Shown in pieces: positions 44,980 to 53,798 of a stretch of 64,000 nt of DNA. The DNA lies in NCBI RefSeq assembly GCF_030816615.1, contig NZ_JAUSYD010000001.1, positions 1,798,001 through 1,862,000 on the forward strand, written 5' to 3'. Within the stretch, counting starts at the first letter, position 1. Every line of letters starts with the position of its first letter. Made by a program: the position numbers and the translations under genes. The notes under the pieces are model-generated. The model was not told the DNA's origin, searched no databases, and was given only the letters and a program-made list of their open reading frames with translations. This DNA comes from Streptomyces sp. B1I3. GTDB lineage: Bacteria; Actinomycetota; Actinomycetes; Streptomycetales; Streptomycetaceae.

Positions 44980-46071
44980 GTGTCGTCCTCCACAGCCGTG
45001 CCTGGGCAGAGCCCCATAGCCGAAACGGCCCCGCAGTCCCTGTGCGCCCTCGAGCCGCGCGTCCCCGCCGACCGGCTGGTCGCGGAGATGGTGCCGCCGC
45101 CGCGCTTCGACGCGGTGCGCTTCGAGACGTACGTGCCCGATCCGAACCAGCCGAGTCAGACCGAGGCGGTCGAGGTGCTCAGCGGCTTCGCCGCCGGGCT
45201 CGGCGGCGCCCACGCGACGGGCTCGGGGAAGCGCAAGTGGTTCGGGAGGAAGCCCGCCGCGCCCACCGGACCGCGCGGCGTCTACCTCGACGGCGGGTAC
45301 GGCGTCGGCAAGACCCACCTGCTGGCCTCCCTGTGGCACGCCACGTCGGCCGCCCCCTCGCTCAAGGCCTTCGGCACCTTCGTCGAGCTGACGAACCTGG
45401 TCGGCGCGCTGGGCTTCCAGCAGACCGTGCAGACGCTGAGCGGGCACCGGCTGCTCTGCATCGACGAATTCGAGCTCGACGACCCGGGCGACACCGTCCT
45501 GGTGTCGTCGCTGCTCAGCAGGCTCGTCGAAGCGGGCGTGGCGCTGGCCGCCACGTCGAACACGCTGCCGGGCAAGCTCGGTGAGGGCCGGTTCGCGGCG
45601 GCCGACTTCCTCCGGGAGATCCAAGGACTCTCCGCCCACTTCAGGCCCTTGCGGATCGACGGCGAGGACTACCGTCACCGCGGACTGCCCGAGGCCCCGC
45701 CGCCGTACTCCCCGGAACAGGTCACCAAGGCCGCGTACGCCACCGCGGGCGCCTCCCTGGACGACTTCCCCGCACTGCTCCACCATCTCGCCCGGGTCCA
45801 CCCGAGCCGGTACGGCGCCCTGACCGACGGGATCACGGCCGTCTGCCTCACCGACGTCGAGCCGGTGCCCGACCAGTCGACGGCGCTGCGGCTCGTGGTG
45901 CTCGCGGACCGGCTGTACGACCGCGAGGTGCCGGTGCTCGCCTCCGGTCTCCCGTTCGACCGGCTGTTCAGCGACGAGATGCTGAACGGCGGGTACCGGA
46001 AGAAGTATTTCCGGGCGATCTCGCGGCTGACAGCGCTGGCGCGTGACGCGAAGGGTCTGGTGGCGCAGTAG
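44980..46071 (+). CDS. zapE: AFG1/ZapE-like ATPase
   Basis: The 363-residue P-loop ATPase has Walker A in GGYGVGKTHLLASL (near residue 110), Walker B in CIDEFELDDPGD, and the sensor segment SRLVEAGVALAATSNTLPG. ZapE in enteric bacteria modulates cell division, and the mitochondrial relative AFG1 helps remove damaged proteins; the streptomycete role is not established. The likely start is the GTG at 44980. Its GAGGAG site is only two bases away, which is tight, so initiation may be weak or use a different codon. The upstream palindrome could fold into its leader. Confidence 0.88.
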   Translation: MSSSTAVPGQSPIAETAPQSLCALEPRVPADRLVAEMVPPPRFDAVRFETYVPDPNQPSQTEAVEVLSGFAAGLGGAHATGSGKRKWFGRKPAAPTGPRGVYLDGGYGVGKTHLLASLWHATSAAPSLKAFGTFVELTNLVGALGFQQTVQTLSGHRLLCIDEFELDDPGDTVLVSSLLSRLVEAGVALAATSNTLPGKLGEGRFAAADFLREIQGLSAHFRPLRIDGEDYRHRGLPEAPPPYSPEQVTKAAYATAGASLDDFPALLHHLARVHPSRYGALTDGITAVCLTDVEPVPDQSTALRLVVLADRLYDREVPVLASGLPFDRLFSDEMLNGGYRKKYFRAISRLTALARDAKGLVAQ

Positions 46072-46157
46072 GTTCGGGGGGCGGACCGCGTCCGTGGCGC
46101 TCCCGGGTGCCGCGTACGCGACCGCACAACCGCGTACACCGTTTGAAGGGACCCCGT

Positions 46158-46586
46158 ATGGCTACCACGCGTCAGGCGCACACGGTCTGGGAAGGCAACC
46201 TGCTCGAGGGCAAGGGTGTCGTCACCCTCGACTCCTCGGGGATCGGGGAGTACCCGGTCTCCTGGCCGTCCCGCGCGGAGCAGGCGAACGGCAAAACCAG
46301 CCCGGAGGAGCTCATCGCGGCCGCGCACTCCAGCTGCTTCTCGATGGCGCTCTCCAACGGCCTGGCCTCGGCGGGCAACCCGCCGGCCAGGCTGAACACC
46401 AAGGCCGAGGTCACCTTCCAGCCCGGCACCGGCATCACCGGCATCCACCTCACGGTGGAGGGCGAGGTCCCGGGCCTGGACGAGGCGGGCTTCGTGAAGG
46501 CCGCCGAGGACGCCAAGGCGAACTGCCCGGTCAGCCAGGCTCTCACGGGCACGACGATCACGCTCACCGCGTCGCTGGCCGCCTGA
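46158..46586 (+). CDS. OsmC/Ohr family peroxiredoxin-like protein
   Basis: The 142-residue protein has both catalytic cysteines of OsmC/Ohr enzymes: AHSSCFSMAL (Cys near 56) and KANCPVSQAL (Cys near 121). The family reduces organic hydroperoxides using a dihydrolipoyl or bacilli/mycothiol-type partner. The N-terminus ATTRQAHTVWEGN and GKTSPEELIAAAHSS fit OsmC (with an SPEELI helix) more than Ohr. ATG at 46158 has GAAGGG upstream. It stands alone after zapE with an 86-bp gap. No regulator gene is adjacent. Confidence 0.92.
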   Translation: MATTRQAHTVWEGNLLEGKGVVTLDSSGIGEYPVSWPSRAEQANGKTSPEELIAAAHSSCFSMALSNGLASAGNPPARLNTKAEVTFQPGTGITGIHLTVEGEVPGLDEAGFVKAAEDAKANCPVSQALTGTTITLTASLAA

Positions 46587-46794
46587 TATCCGTGCGAGTC
46601 CCCGGGGCGGCGACCGCCGTCCCGGGGACTCGTGCGTCCGCGCCGTGGCCGGCCGTACCTTCCGGCTGCTGCTCCCCCGGCGCTCCGGCACGGATCGCAA
46701 GCCGTGGGCATGACAACGTTCGCGGAGGCGCTCGACCGGGCAGGTCTGATCCCGACGATCTCACGTCACCTGTCCGCCAACAGGGAGTTGCCTC

Positions 46795-48171
46795 ATGTCA
46801 TCCGCACCTCGACGGCTCGCGACACGACGACAGGTCCTGGCCGGCAGCGGCGCCGCCGCCGCGTCGATCGCCTTCACCGGGGCCTGTACCGAACTCTTCG
46901 CGGGCACGGCAGCCGCCCGCGGCCACAGCGGTTACGGCCCGCTCGTGCCGGACCCGCACGGCCTGCTCGATCTGCCGAAAGGTTTCCGCTACCGGGTCCT
47001 CTCCCGGGAGGGCGACGCCCTCCGCTCCGGTGAGGGACCGGTGCCCAGCCATTCCGACGGCATGGCCGCCTTCGCGGGCCGCCACGGCCGCGTCCACCTC
47101 GTGCGCAACCACGAGAACCGGCCAGACGCCCGGTTCTCCGTCCCCACGGTCCAAGGCCTCACCTACGACCCGATGGGCAAGGGCGGCTGCACGGCCCTGG
47201 AGCTCGACGGCCGGGGCCACGTCCTGGGCGAGCGCGTCGCCATCGCGGGTACGGCCGTCAACTGCGCGGGGGGACCCACCCCGTGGAGGACCTGGCTGAC
47301 CTGCGAGGAGACCGAGGACAGGGCCGGCACCAACGGGTACACGAAGGACCACGGGTTCATCTTCGAGGTGGACGGCGCCGACCCGCGCCGCACGGGGGCG
47401 GTACCGCTGACCGCGATGGGCCGCTTCCAGCACGAGGCGATCGCGGTCGATCCGGGGAACGGGATCGTGTACGAGACCGAGGACGCCTTCGAGCGCCCGT
47501 TCGGCCTCTTCTACCGTTTCCTCCCCGAGAAGCCGCTCGGCGGTACGGGCTCGCTGCGGGCGGGCGGCACCCTGGAGGCGATGCGGGTGCCCGGGGTGCC
47601 CGACCTCTCCGCGGTCCAGGAGACCGGCGCGCGCTTCGACCGGATCGAGTGGGTGCCCGTACCGGATCCGCAGGCCGCTCAGACACCGATCCGGCACCAG
47701 GACTTCGGCCCGAAGGGCATCACCCACGCCCAGAAGCTGGAGGGCTGCTACTGGGGCGGATCGTCGGTCTACTTCGTCTCCAGCTTCGCCCACAGCTCGC
47801 AGGGATCGGCTGCCGACCACTTCGGCCAGGTCTGGCGGTACGAGCCCGAGCGGCGACGGCTCACCCTGGTCGTCGTCTTCGGGCCGGACACGGACGTCCA
47901 GCTGCCCGGCGAGTCCCCGGACAACATCTGCCTCGCCGCCGACGGCGGGCTGATGGTCTGCGAGGACGGCGGCGGCGCGCAGCACGTGCTCGGGGTGACG
48001 CGGCGCGGTGAGGTGTACCCGATGGCACGGGGACGGCAGAACATCGGGACACCCGAGGAGCCCGAGTGGGGCGAGTTCGCCGGGGTCACGTTCGCGCCGG
48101 ACGGCGCGACGATGTTCGTGAACTGCTACACGCCGGGGACGACGTTCGCGGTGACGGGGCCCTGGCGCTGA
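46795..48171 (+). CDS. PhoX-like alkaline phosphatase (DUF839), Tat-exported
   Basis: The 458-residue protein has a twin-arginine signal peptide (ATRRQVLAGSGAAAASIAF) and then a PhoX/DUF839 propeller domain with TYDPMGKGGCTALELDG, TWLTCEETEDR and QHEAIAVDPGNG. PhoX enzymes are calcium/iron phosphatases that release phosphate outside the cell. The ATG at 46795 begins just before the Tat motif with CAGGGAG upstream. I looked for a PHO box of direct repeats upstream and could not support one. A long hairpin follows the stop codon. Confidence 0.88.
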   Translation: MSSAPRRLATRRQVLAGSGAAAASIAFTGACTELFAGTAAARGHSGYGPLVPDPHGLLDLPKGFRYRVLSREGDALRSGEGPVPSHSDGMAAFAGRHGRVHLVRNHENRPDARFSVPTVQGLTYDPMGKGGCTALELDGRGHVLGERVAIAGTAVNCAGGPTPWRTWLTCEETEDRAGTNGYTKDHGFIFEVDGADPRRTGAVPLTAMGRFQHEAIAVDPGNGIVYETEDAFERPFGLFYRFLPEKPLGGTGSLRAGGTLEAMRVPGVPDLSAVQETGARFDRIEWVPVPDPQAAQTPIRHQDFGPKGITHAQKLEGCYWGGSSVYFVSSFAHSSQGSAADHFGQVWRYEPERRRLTLVVVFGPDTDVQLPGESPDNICLAADGGLMVCEDGGGAQHVLGVTRRGEVYPMARGRQNIGTPEEPEWGEFAGVTFAPDGATMFVNCYTPGTTFAVTGPWR

Positions 48172-48200
48172 CCGGCCGAGGGCCTGGCGAACGGGGAACG

Positions 48201-48228
48201 GGGCCGGGTGGTGGTCACCGCCCGGCCC
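48201..48228 (+). terminator. 13-bp hairpin after phoX-like gene
   Basis: Arms 48201-48213 and 48216-48228 pair with one G-T wobble and a 2-nt turn (a loop of four or more in practice), 30 bp after the stop. It should end the phosphatase transcript. Confidence 0.6.
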
Positions 48229-48287
48229 TCGGGCGTGGCCGGAGCGCCGCCCGCCGTTTCCGACATGTCATCAGCTAACGTCCTCCA

Positions 48288-49178
48288 GTGATCAAATCTG
48301 TTCGTACGATGACAGTGATGACAGCGGTCACGGCGGTGCTGGGCGCGGGCCTCGCCGGCTGCGGCGCCCCGGAGAACGCCCGCACGGAGACCACCGCGCA
48401 TCCGGCCCGGTCCTCCGTCCCTCCGGCGGGCGCCGGCCCGTCGGTGACGGCGCCCGCCGAGGAGGAACCGCCCACCATGGCGCCCGGACCGGCGGGTCTG
48501 ACCCCGGTCTTCGAGCGCCGGGCCGACGGCTCGAAAGACAGGTCCGAGAAGGTCGTCGCCCTCACCTTCGACGCGGACATGACAGCCGATCAGGGGCCGC
48601 GTGCGGCTGCGGGCGAGCACTTCGACAATCCTGAACTGATCGCGCTGCTGCGCCGGCTGAAGGTGCCCTCGACGGTCTTCATGACCGGCCGGTGGGCGCG
48701 GGAGTACCCGTCCCAGGCCCGCTCGATCGGCACGGACCCCTTGTTCGAGACCGCCAACCACTCGTACAGCCACTACGCCTTCTCCTCGCCCTGCTACGGG
48801 CTGCCGGCCGTGGCGCGGGCCGACATGCGCGGGGAGGTGGAGCGGGCGTTCACGGAGTTCCGCAGGGCGGGGGCCCGCAACGTCGTGCCGTACTTCCGCT
48901 TCCCCGGCGGCTGCTACGACGACGCGTCCCTGAAAACCTTGGCGTCGACGGGCGTGACGGCCGTCCAGTGGGACGTCGTCAGCGGTGACGCGTTCGCCAC
49001 GGACGCCGATGCTGTGGCCGAGCAGGTGCTGGAAGGGGTGCGGCCGGGATCGCTGGTCGTCATGCACTGCACCCGCAGCGCCGCTCCCGTCACCGGCGAA
49101 GCCGTGCGCCGGGTGGTCCCGGAGCTGCGCCGGCAGGGGTACCGCTTCGTGAAGGTCTCCGAGCTGATGCGGGGCTGA
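48288..49178 (+). CDS. Polysaccharide deacetylase (NodB) lipoprotein
   Basis: The 296-residue protein carries a lipoprotein signal with lipobox LAGC at Cys25 and a spacer rich in Pro/Ala. The NodB domain shows the catalytic Asp-Asp in LTFDADMTADQG, His pair in ETANHSYSHYAF, and PYFRFPGGCYDD; the GSLVVMHC segment ends the domain. It probably removes acetyl groups from peptidoglycan or another sugar polymer at the outer cell surface. It starts at GTG 48288 with TCCAG upstream, a weak site. It is convergent with the zinc-ribbon-like gene. Confidence 0.9.
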   Translation: MIKSVRTMTVMTAVTAVLGAGLAGCGAPENARTETTAHPARSSVPPAGAGPSVTAPAEEEPPTMAPGPAGLTPVFERRADGSKDRSEKVVALTFDADMTADQGPRAAAGEHFDNPELIALLRRLKVPSTVFMTGRWAREYPSQARSIGTDPLFETANHSYSHYAFSSPCYGLPAVARADMRGEVERAFTEFRRAGARNVVPYFRFPGGCYDDASLKTLASTGVTAVQWDVVSGDAFATDADAVAEQVLEGVRPGSLVVMHCTRSAAPVTGEAVRRVVPELRRQGYRFVKVSELMRG

Positions 49179-49250
49179 GCCGACCACCGCCGCCCGAGCG
49201 AGCGGGCTGGGGGACACGTCCGGACCCGGGCGAACGGCCGGGCACCCCTC

Positions 49251-49454
49251 TCAGCCCGAACAGGCGGTGCGCCCCGCCTCCTGCCACTCACAGACCGGGC
49301 AGAGCGTGCTGCCCTTCGTCGACTCCGGGTACTCGGTCGGCTTCCCGCACAGCACGCAGTCGGCGTACGGGGGACCCGCGTCCGCCGGTACGGGGGCCGG
49401 CGCGGGCGTCCCGCAGTACGCGTCGTCGGTGCGTTCGTCCATGCGCTCGTCCAT
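49251..49454 (-). CDS. Small zinc-ribbon-like protein
   Basis: The 67-residue protein has two CxxC knuckles, CVLCGKPTEYPESTKGSTLCPVC, that look like a zinc ribbon, preceded by an acidic tail and followed by EWQEAGRTACSG. No function is known to me. The ATG at 49454 and another at 49442 are both plausible. It lies convergent with the deacetylase gene, 73 bp apart, and about 280 bp from the AIM24 gene's end. A real gene is supported by the regular Cys spacing. Confidence 0.65.
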   Translation of the reverse strand: MDERMDERTDDAYCGTPAPAPVPADAGPPYADCVLCGKPTEYPESTKGSTLCPVCEWQEAGRTACSG

Positions 49455-49733
49455 GCGTACGAGCGTACTCACCCCCGCAGCGCGGTGAACCGGGGCGGCG
49501 ACGATCGCCGCCACCACCACGGCGGTGAGTACGCCCCGGCCGGGGCCAGGACGGGCACGTGGACGGTGCCGGGCAGCGGGCGGGTGACGGCGTGCCCGGC
49601 CGGTGGGCCGCCGGTCACCCGGTGCCGTCGGCGCCCTCGGTCCGGGCCAGGGCGTGCGTGGACGGCTCCGGTCGGGCCCCGCGCAGCACCCGGGGGCCGC
49701 GGAGGCTCCACCGGCGGCCCACCCCTCGCGGCT

Positions 49734-50411
49734 TCAGTTGGACGACGCCTTCTCCTGCTTGAGCTCGCTGGGCCGTACGATCACGAAGCCGTCGCCCTGC
49801 AGCATCAGCTGGACCGCCTCGCCGGAGCCGCCGCGCACCATGGAGCCGATGCTCTGCGAGCGGTGCAGGGAGGTGGAGAGGTGAGCGCTCCAGCCGACCA
49901 CCGCGTCCGTGTCGACGTACACCGGCTGCTGCGCGGTGACGGGGATCACGACGGGGTGGCCGTCGCACATCAGGCCGAGCTTGCCGAACCCGCTGAAGAC
50001 GCTGTTGAAGAGGCCGCCGCCGGCCATCCCGGCCCCCTTCACGGTCTTTATCTCGTAGGAGAGGCTCGCGTCGAAACACAGGACGTTGCGGCCGTTGACG
50101 GTCAGGACGTCCCCCTGCTCCATCTCCACGAGGAAGCAGTTGGCGGCCTCGTGGGCAAACCAGGCCTCGCCCTGACCACGGACAGCCATGAGCGGCAGCC
50201 CCTCACCGGTGACCGCGCGCTTGAGCATGCCGCCGATGCCCTGTCCCTTGCGTTCGAACTTCAGGGTGCCGCGATAGGCGACCATCGATCCCTGGCGTGC
50301 GTGCATCTCACCGTCGACGACGTACTTGACGCATTTGGCGTTCTGCAAGGACATGCCGGGGGCGGTGGCCGGCTGGGCCATGTGCTCGCTGGAAAAGAGG
50401 TCGCTCTTCAT
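49734..50411 (-). CDS. AIM24 family protein
   Basis: The 225-residue protein belongs to the AIM24/DUF124 family, a beta-rich fold of unknown enzymology named after a mitochondrial protein. Characteristic pieces are FLVEMEQGDVLTVNGRNVLCFDASLSYEI and GGGLFNSVFSGFGKLGLMCDGHPVVIPVT and the final GDGFVIVRPSE. The ATG at 50411 has GAGGA upstream; the ATG at 50426 is an alternative. It stands divergent from a Pth2-like gene. No membrane segment is obvious apart from a Gly-rich strand. Confidence 0.88.
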   Translation of the reverse strand: MKSDLFSSEHMAQPATAPGMSLQNAKCVKYVVDGEMHARQGSMVAYRGTLKFERKGQGIGGMLKRAVTGEGLPLMAVRGQGEAWFAHEAANCFLVEMEQGDVLTVNGRNVLCFDASLSYEIKTVKGAGMAGGGLFNSVFSGFGKLGLMCDGHPVVIPVTAQQPVYVDTDAVVGWSAHLSTSLHRSQSIGSMVRGGSGEAVQLMLQGDGFVIVRPSELKQEKASSN

Positions 50412-50495
50412 GCCGAGCATCCTCACCCGGACGCCCCTGTTCCGCCAAGGACGGGTCCCGAGGGCTTGTCACAGGTGCCTGGCAGACTGGGTTCC

Positions 50496-51254
50496 GTGAG
50501 CAGCGACAGCCTTTCCGAGCCCCTTTCCGAGCCCCTTGCCGCAGCGCCTGCGGACCCCGCCGACAGCCCGTTCCTCACGGAGCGCACGGTTCGGGACGAA
50601 GCACAGCAGTTCGTGCTGCCGCTGGTGGCACACATCGAGAAGACGGATCCCCCGGCGCGCACGGACGCGCTGGTGACCGCAGCCCGTGCGGTGCTGACGA
50701 TGCTCTCGGACGAACGCTCACTGGGCGAGGGCCGGTGGGCGCAGCTCATGCGGGACTGGCAGGACGCCCGGATCCGCAAGGTGGTGCGGCGGGCTCGCGG
50801 TGCGGAGTGGCGCAAGGCGTCCGCGCTGCCCGGGATCACGGTCACGGGCGAGCGGGCCGAGGTGCGCGTGTTCCCGCCGGTGCCGCTGGACGGCTGGCCG
50901 AAGGAACTGGCCAAGCTCCAGGTGTCGGGGACGGATCTGGACGACCCCGAGCCCCCGGCCGCGCCTGATCCCGCCGGCCCGGTCCTCTGGCTCAACCCCG
51001 AGGTCGGCATGTCGGCGGGCAAGACCATGGCGCAGGTCGGACACGGTGTGCAGCTCGCCTGGTGGGAGCTGTCGGAGACGGAGCGCAAGGCGTGGCGCGA
51101 GGCCGGCTTCCCGCTCTCCGTCGCGACCCCGGACCCGGCCCGGTGGCGCGCGCTGACCGTGAGCGGACTACCGGTGGTGCGCGACGCGGGGTTCACCGAG
51201 ATCGCCCCGGGCTCCTGCACGGTCGTCGCCGACCATCCGGCCCTGCGTCACTGA
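50496..51254 (+). CDS. Peptidyl-tRNA hydrolase 2 (PTH2)-family protein
   Basis: The 252-residue protein has a C-terminal Pth2 fold (RGPVLWLNPEVGMSAGKTMAQVGHGVQLAWW, then AGFTEIAPGSCTVVADHP), the class that releases peptides from tRNA or acts as a chaperone. The N-terminal 90 residues are a helical extension (DEAQQFVLPLVAHIEKTDPPARTDA) not part of the known fold. The ATG/GTG question: GTG at 50496 precedes three Ser-Glu-Pro-Leu repeats coded by a short tandem repeat. Its stop codon begins the first of three 22-bp tandem repeats. The fold is convincing, activity less so. Confidence 0.78.
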   Translation: MSSDSLSEPLSEPLAAAPADPADSPFLTERTVRDEAQQFVLPLVAHIEKTDPPARTDALVTAARAVLTMLSDERSLGEGRWAQLMRDWQDARIRKVVRRARGAEWRKASALPGITVTGERAEVRVFPPVPLDGWPKELAKLQVSGTDLDDPEPPAAPDPAGPVLWLNPEVGMSAGKTMAQVGHGVQLAWWELSETERKAWREAGFPLSVATPDPARWRALTVSGLPVVRDAGFTEIAPGSCTVVADHPALRH

Positions 51255-51318
51255 CCGTCCGGCGCCGCACCGCCGACCGTCCGGCGCCGTGTCACGGACA
51301 GTCCGGCGCCGCACCGCG
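51253..51318. repeat. Three tandem 22-bp repeats at the end of the Pth2-like gene
   Basis: Units start at 51253, 51275 and 51297, each beginning GAC(C/A)GTCCGGCGCCG. The stop codon TGA of the Pth2-like gene (51252-51254) overlaps the first unit. Copies differ at a few positions, so the array is not brand new. Confidence 0.8.
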
Positions 51319-51506
51319 GACCGGTGGAGCGGCGGGCCGTCGGCCCCGGGCCGTCCGCCGGAAACAGGGCCGGTCCGGCTGAACACGTCTGCGCCGATCT
51401 ACGTATCCCCCGGTACTGCCGCTCCACCATTACCGCCAAGTAGGTTGAACCACGTTTCAGTTGGCGGTTGATTCGGAGCTGTCACGCACCGGCCCGGGAG
51501 ACACAC

Positions 51507-52262
51507 TTGTTGCGACGCATCAACGGAACGGCCCTCATCATCGCGGCACTGGTCGCCACCCTCGGGGCACTCGCCTATCCCGTCTGGTCGTACGCCGACC
51601 GTTCCGGTACCGGCGAGGCCAATCTGAACGCCTCCAGCGTCGCCACCCCCTGGGGTCCGCTCTCCGCGACCGACCGCGACTTCCTCGTCAAGGTGCGCCT
51701 CGCCGGGCTGTGGGAGCTGCCCGCCGGGCAGCAGGCCATCGAGCGCGCGCCGAGCGAGGCGACGAAGGCGGCGGGCGACCACCTGGTGGTCGGCCACACG
51801 GACCTGGACCGCAGGACCCGTGATGTGGCCGCCAAGCTGGGGGTGGAGCTCCCGAACCAGCCGAGCGAACAGCAGCAGGGCTGGCTGCGCGAGCTGACGG
51901 CGGCGAGCGGCGACGAGTACCAGCGCAAGTTCGCCAACATCCTGCGGATCTCGCACGGCAAGGTGTTCGCGCTGATCGCCCAGGTCCGGCACACGACGCG
52001 CAACTCGCTGATCCGGCAGCTGGCCTCCGACACCAACCAGACGGTGCTCGACCACATCACCATGCTGGAGCGCACCGGCTTCGTCGACTTCGACGGGCTG
52101 GCGCGCGAGGCCGCGGGCACGTCGACGGCCAGCCCGTCGGGACCGCCCATGTCCTCCGGCGGTGGGGTTCCGCAGGTCCCCGTGCCGGTGACACCGAGCG
52201 GCGACCAGTCCTTCACCTCGCGCCCGGTCCCCCCGACGATGGCTCCGCTGCCGCAGCCCTGA
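51507..52262 (+). CDS. DUF4142 secreted protein
   Basis: The 251-residue exported protein carries an N-terminal membrane segment/signal (GTALIIAALVATLGALAYPVWSY) and the helical DUF4142 domain: TDRDFLVKVRLAGLWELPAGQQA, DHLVVGHTDLDRRTRDVAAKLGVEL and TMLERTGFVDF. The domain is ferritin-like in shape but no metal site is proven. I chose the TTG at 51507 with GGGAG upstream; the long in-frame lead from 51468 seems incidental. A Pro-rich C-terminal tail follows the domain. A hairpin after the gene separates it from the next operon. Confidence 0.82.
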   Translation: MLRRINGTALIIAALVATLGALAYPVWSYADRSGTGEANLNASSVATPWGPLSATDRDFLVKVRLAGLWELPAGQQAIERAPSEATKAAGDHLVVGHTDLDRRTRDVAAKLGVELPNQPSEQQQGWLRELTAASGDEYQRKFANILRISHGKVFALIAQVRHTTRNSLIRQLASDTNQTVLDHITMLERTGFVDFDGLAREAAGTSTASPSGPPMSSGGGVPQVPVPVTPSGDQSFTSRPVPPTMAPLPQP

Positions 52263-52270
52263 CCGGACGG

Positions 52271-52303
52271 CGTCCCGGCGCCTGGGTGGGTGGTGCCGGG
52301 ACG
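52271..52303 (+). terminator. Hairpin after the DUF4142 gene
   Basis: A 12-bp stem (52271-52282 with 52292-52303, one G-T wobble) and a 9-nt loop lie 9 bp after the stop codon. It insulates the MNIO operon that follows from upstream transcription. Confidence 0.6.
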
Positions 52304-52388
52304 GGAGATCCTCCCCGCGCCGGACATGGAGGCGTTCGCCCTGAGGACCGGCACCGCGCTCAGGCGACGGAACGGTACGGCGGGGCCC

Positions 52389-52416
52389 GGGAACCTCAAA
52401 TCCAGCTCTGAACGTC
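52389..52416 (+). promoter_or_regulatory. Candidate ECF-sigma promoter for the MNIO operon
   Basis: GGGAACC (52389-52395) and CGTC (52413-52416) are 17 nt apart, resembling the AAC-N16/17-CGTC pattern of actinobacterial ECF sigma factors. The start site would be near 52423, leaving a leader of about 60 nt. This is a pattern match only. Confidence 0.35.
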
Positions 52417-52482
52417 CCCCTTTCCGGATTCACCGCCTTCCGGCGGGGCCATCACCCCTGCACAGAACGGGGAGGGGACACC

Positions 52483-53793
52483 ATGAAGCTGGGAACGGGG
52501 ATCGGCTGGCGGCCGGAGATCGCGGACGCCGTCGAGGCGCTGCCTGGGGTCGACTGGGTGGAGGTGGTGGCGGAGAACATCTGCACCGGCCATCTCCCCG
52601 CGTCCCTGGTGCGGCTGCGCGAGCGTGGGATCACCGTCGTGCCGCACGGCGTCTCGCTGGGGCTGGGCGGGGCCGACCGCCCCGACCAGGACCGCCTCGC
52701 GGGTCTCGCCGCGCGGGCGGTGCTGCTGGACGCACCGCTGGTGACGGAGCACATCGCGTTCGTCAGGGCGGGGGGAGTGCTCACCGCGTCGCCCAGGCTG
52801 GAGGCGGGCCATCTGCTGCCCGTGCCCCGGACGTGGGACGCGCTGGAGATGCTGTGCGAGAACGTGCGGATCGCGCAGGACTCACTGCCCGTGCCGCTGG
52901 CCCTGGAGAACATCGCGGCGCTGATCTCCTGGCCCGGCGAGGAGCTGACGGAAGGACAGTTCCTCGCGGAACTGGTCGAGCGCACCGGCGTACGGCTGCT
53001 GATCGACGTCGCCAATCTCCACACCAATCACGTGAACCGGGGCGAGGACCCCTCGGCCGCCCTCGACGAACTTCCGGTGGAGGCCATCGCGTACGTGCAC
53101 GTGGCGGGCGGGGTCGAGAAGGACGGCGTCTGGCACGACACGCACGCCCACCCCGTGACGGCCCCCGTCCTGGAGGTGCTGGCCGAGCTCCGTTCCCGGG
53201 TCGAACCGCCGGGCGTCCTGCTGGAGCGCGACGACGACTTCCCGCCGGCGGCGGAGCTGGCGGACGAACTGGCGTCGATCCGGGCCACGGCGGCCGGGGT
53301 TGCGTCCGGGGCGTCCAGGGCGGCGTCCGGTTGCACTTCCGTGCGGCGGCGGTCAGGGCCTGCGAGGCCGGCCGCCGGGGTGGCGGGCGCCCGTGACCGG
53401 ACCGCCGTGGCCCAGGCCGCGCTGCTCTCGTCCCTCGTGGCGGGCACGCCCGCCCCGGAGGGCTTCGACGGCCGGCGCCTGCGCGTGCAGAGTCGCGCCC
53501 TGGCCGCCAAGCGGGCCGAGGTCGTCGCCAAGGTGGCGCCGGAACTGCCCGAGATCCTCGGCGACGGCTACCGGAAGGAGTTCCTCGCGTACGCCGGCAC
53601 CCGGCCCATGTCCGACGGATACCGCCGCGACGCCCTGGACTTCGCCGAGCAGCTGCTCATCGCGGGCGGCCCCGCCGACGACGTGGCGCGACGCCGGCTG
53701 ACCCACTGGTGGCAGGACCGTGCGGGCTCGCGCCCCCCGCGCCGCGGCACCCGTCTCGTGCGGGCGGCCCGGGCCGCCCTGAGCGGAAGGTGA
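52483..53793 (+). CDS. DUF692 multinuclear iron oxidase (MNIO) fused to an HvfC/BufC-like domain
   Basis: The 436-residue protein has a complete DUF692/MNIO TIM barrel (residues 1-290). Ligand candidates are His55 in [11 protein letters not shown], Glu89-His90, Glu142 in LALENIA, Asp175 in [12 protein letters not shown], His206 in YVHVAGG, Asp219/His221 in HDTHAHP and Glu248 in [13 protein letters not shown] enzymes oxidise cysteine in RiPP precursors (methanobactin, 3-thiaglutamate, bufferins). Residues 290-436 form a second region, with [19 protein letters not shown] and [19 protein letters not shown], like the HvfC/BufC partner that normally is a separate gene. ATG at 52483 has GGGGAGGGG. 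It ends 5 bp before a Cys-tailed membrane protein gene, its likely substrate. Confidence 0.85.
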   Translation: MKLGTGIGWRPEIADAVEALPGVDWVEVVAENICTGHLPASLVRLRERGITVVPHGVSLGLGGADRPDQDRLAGLAARAVLLDAPLVTEHIAFVRAGGVLTASPRLEAGHLLPVPRTWDALEMLCENVRIAQDSLPVPLALENIAALISWPGEELTEGQFLAELVERTGVRLLIDVANLHTNHVNRGEDPSAALDELPVEAIAYVHVAGGVEKDGVWHDTHAHPVTAPVLEVLAELRSRVEPPGVLLERDDDFPPAAELADELASIRATAAGVASGASRAASGCTSVRRRSGPARPAAGVAGARDRTAVAQAALLSSLVAGTPAPEGFDGRRLRVQSRALAAKRAEVVAKVAPELPEILGDGYRKEFLAYAGTRPMSDGYRRDALDFAEQLLIAGGPADDVARRRLTHWWQDRAGSRPPRRGTRLVRAARAALSGR

Positions 53794-53798
53794 CCGGC

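Noticed and set aside
46590..46794. PHO box ahead of the PhoX-like gene
   Set aside because: I could not find two or more 11-bp direct repeats matching the usual pattern; only scattered partial matches.
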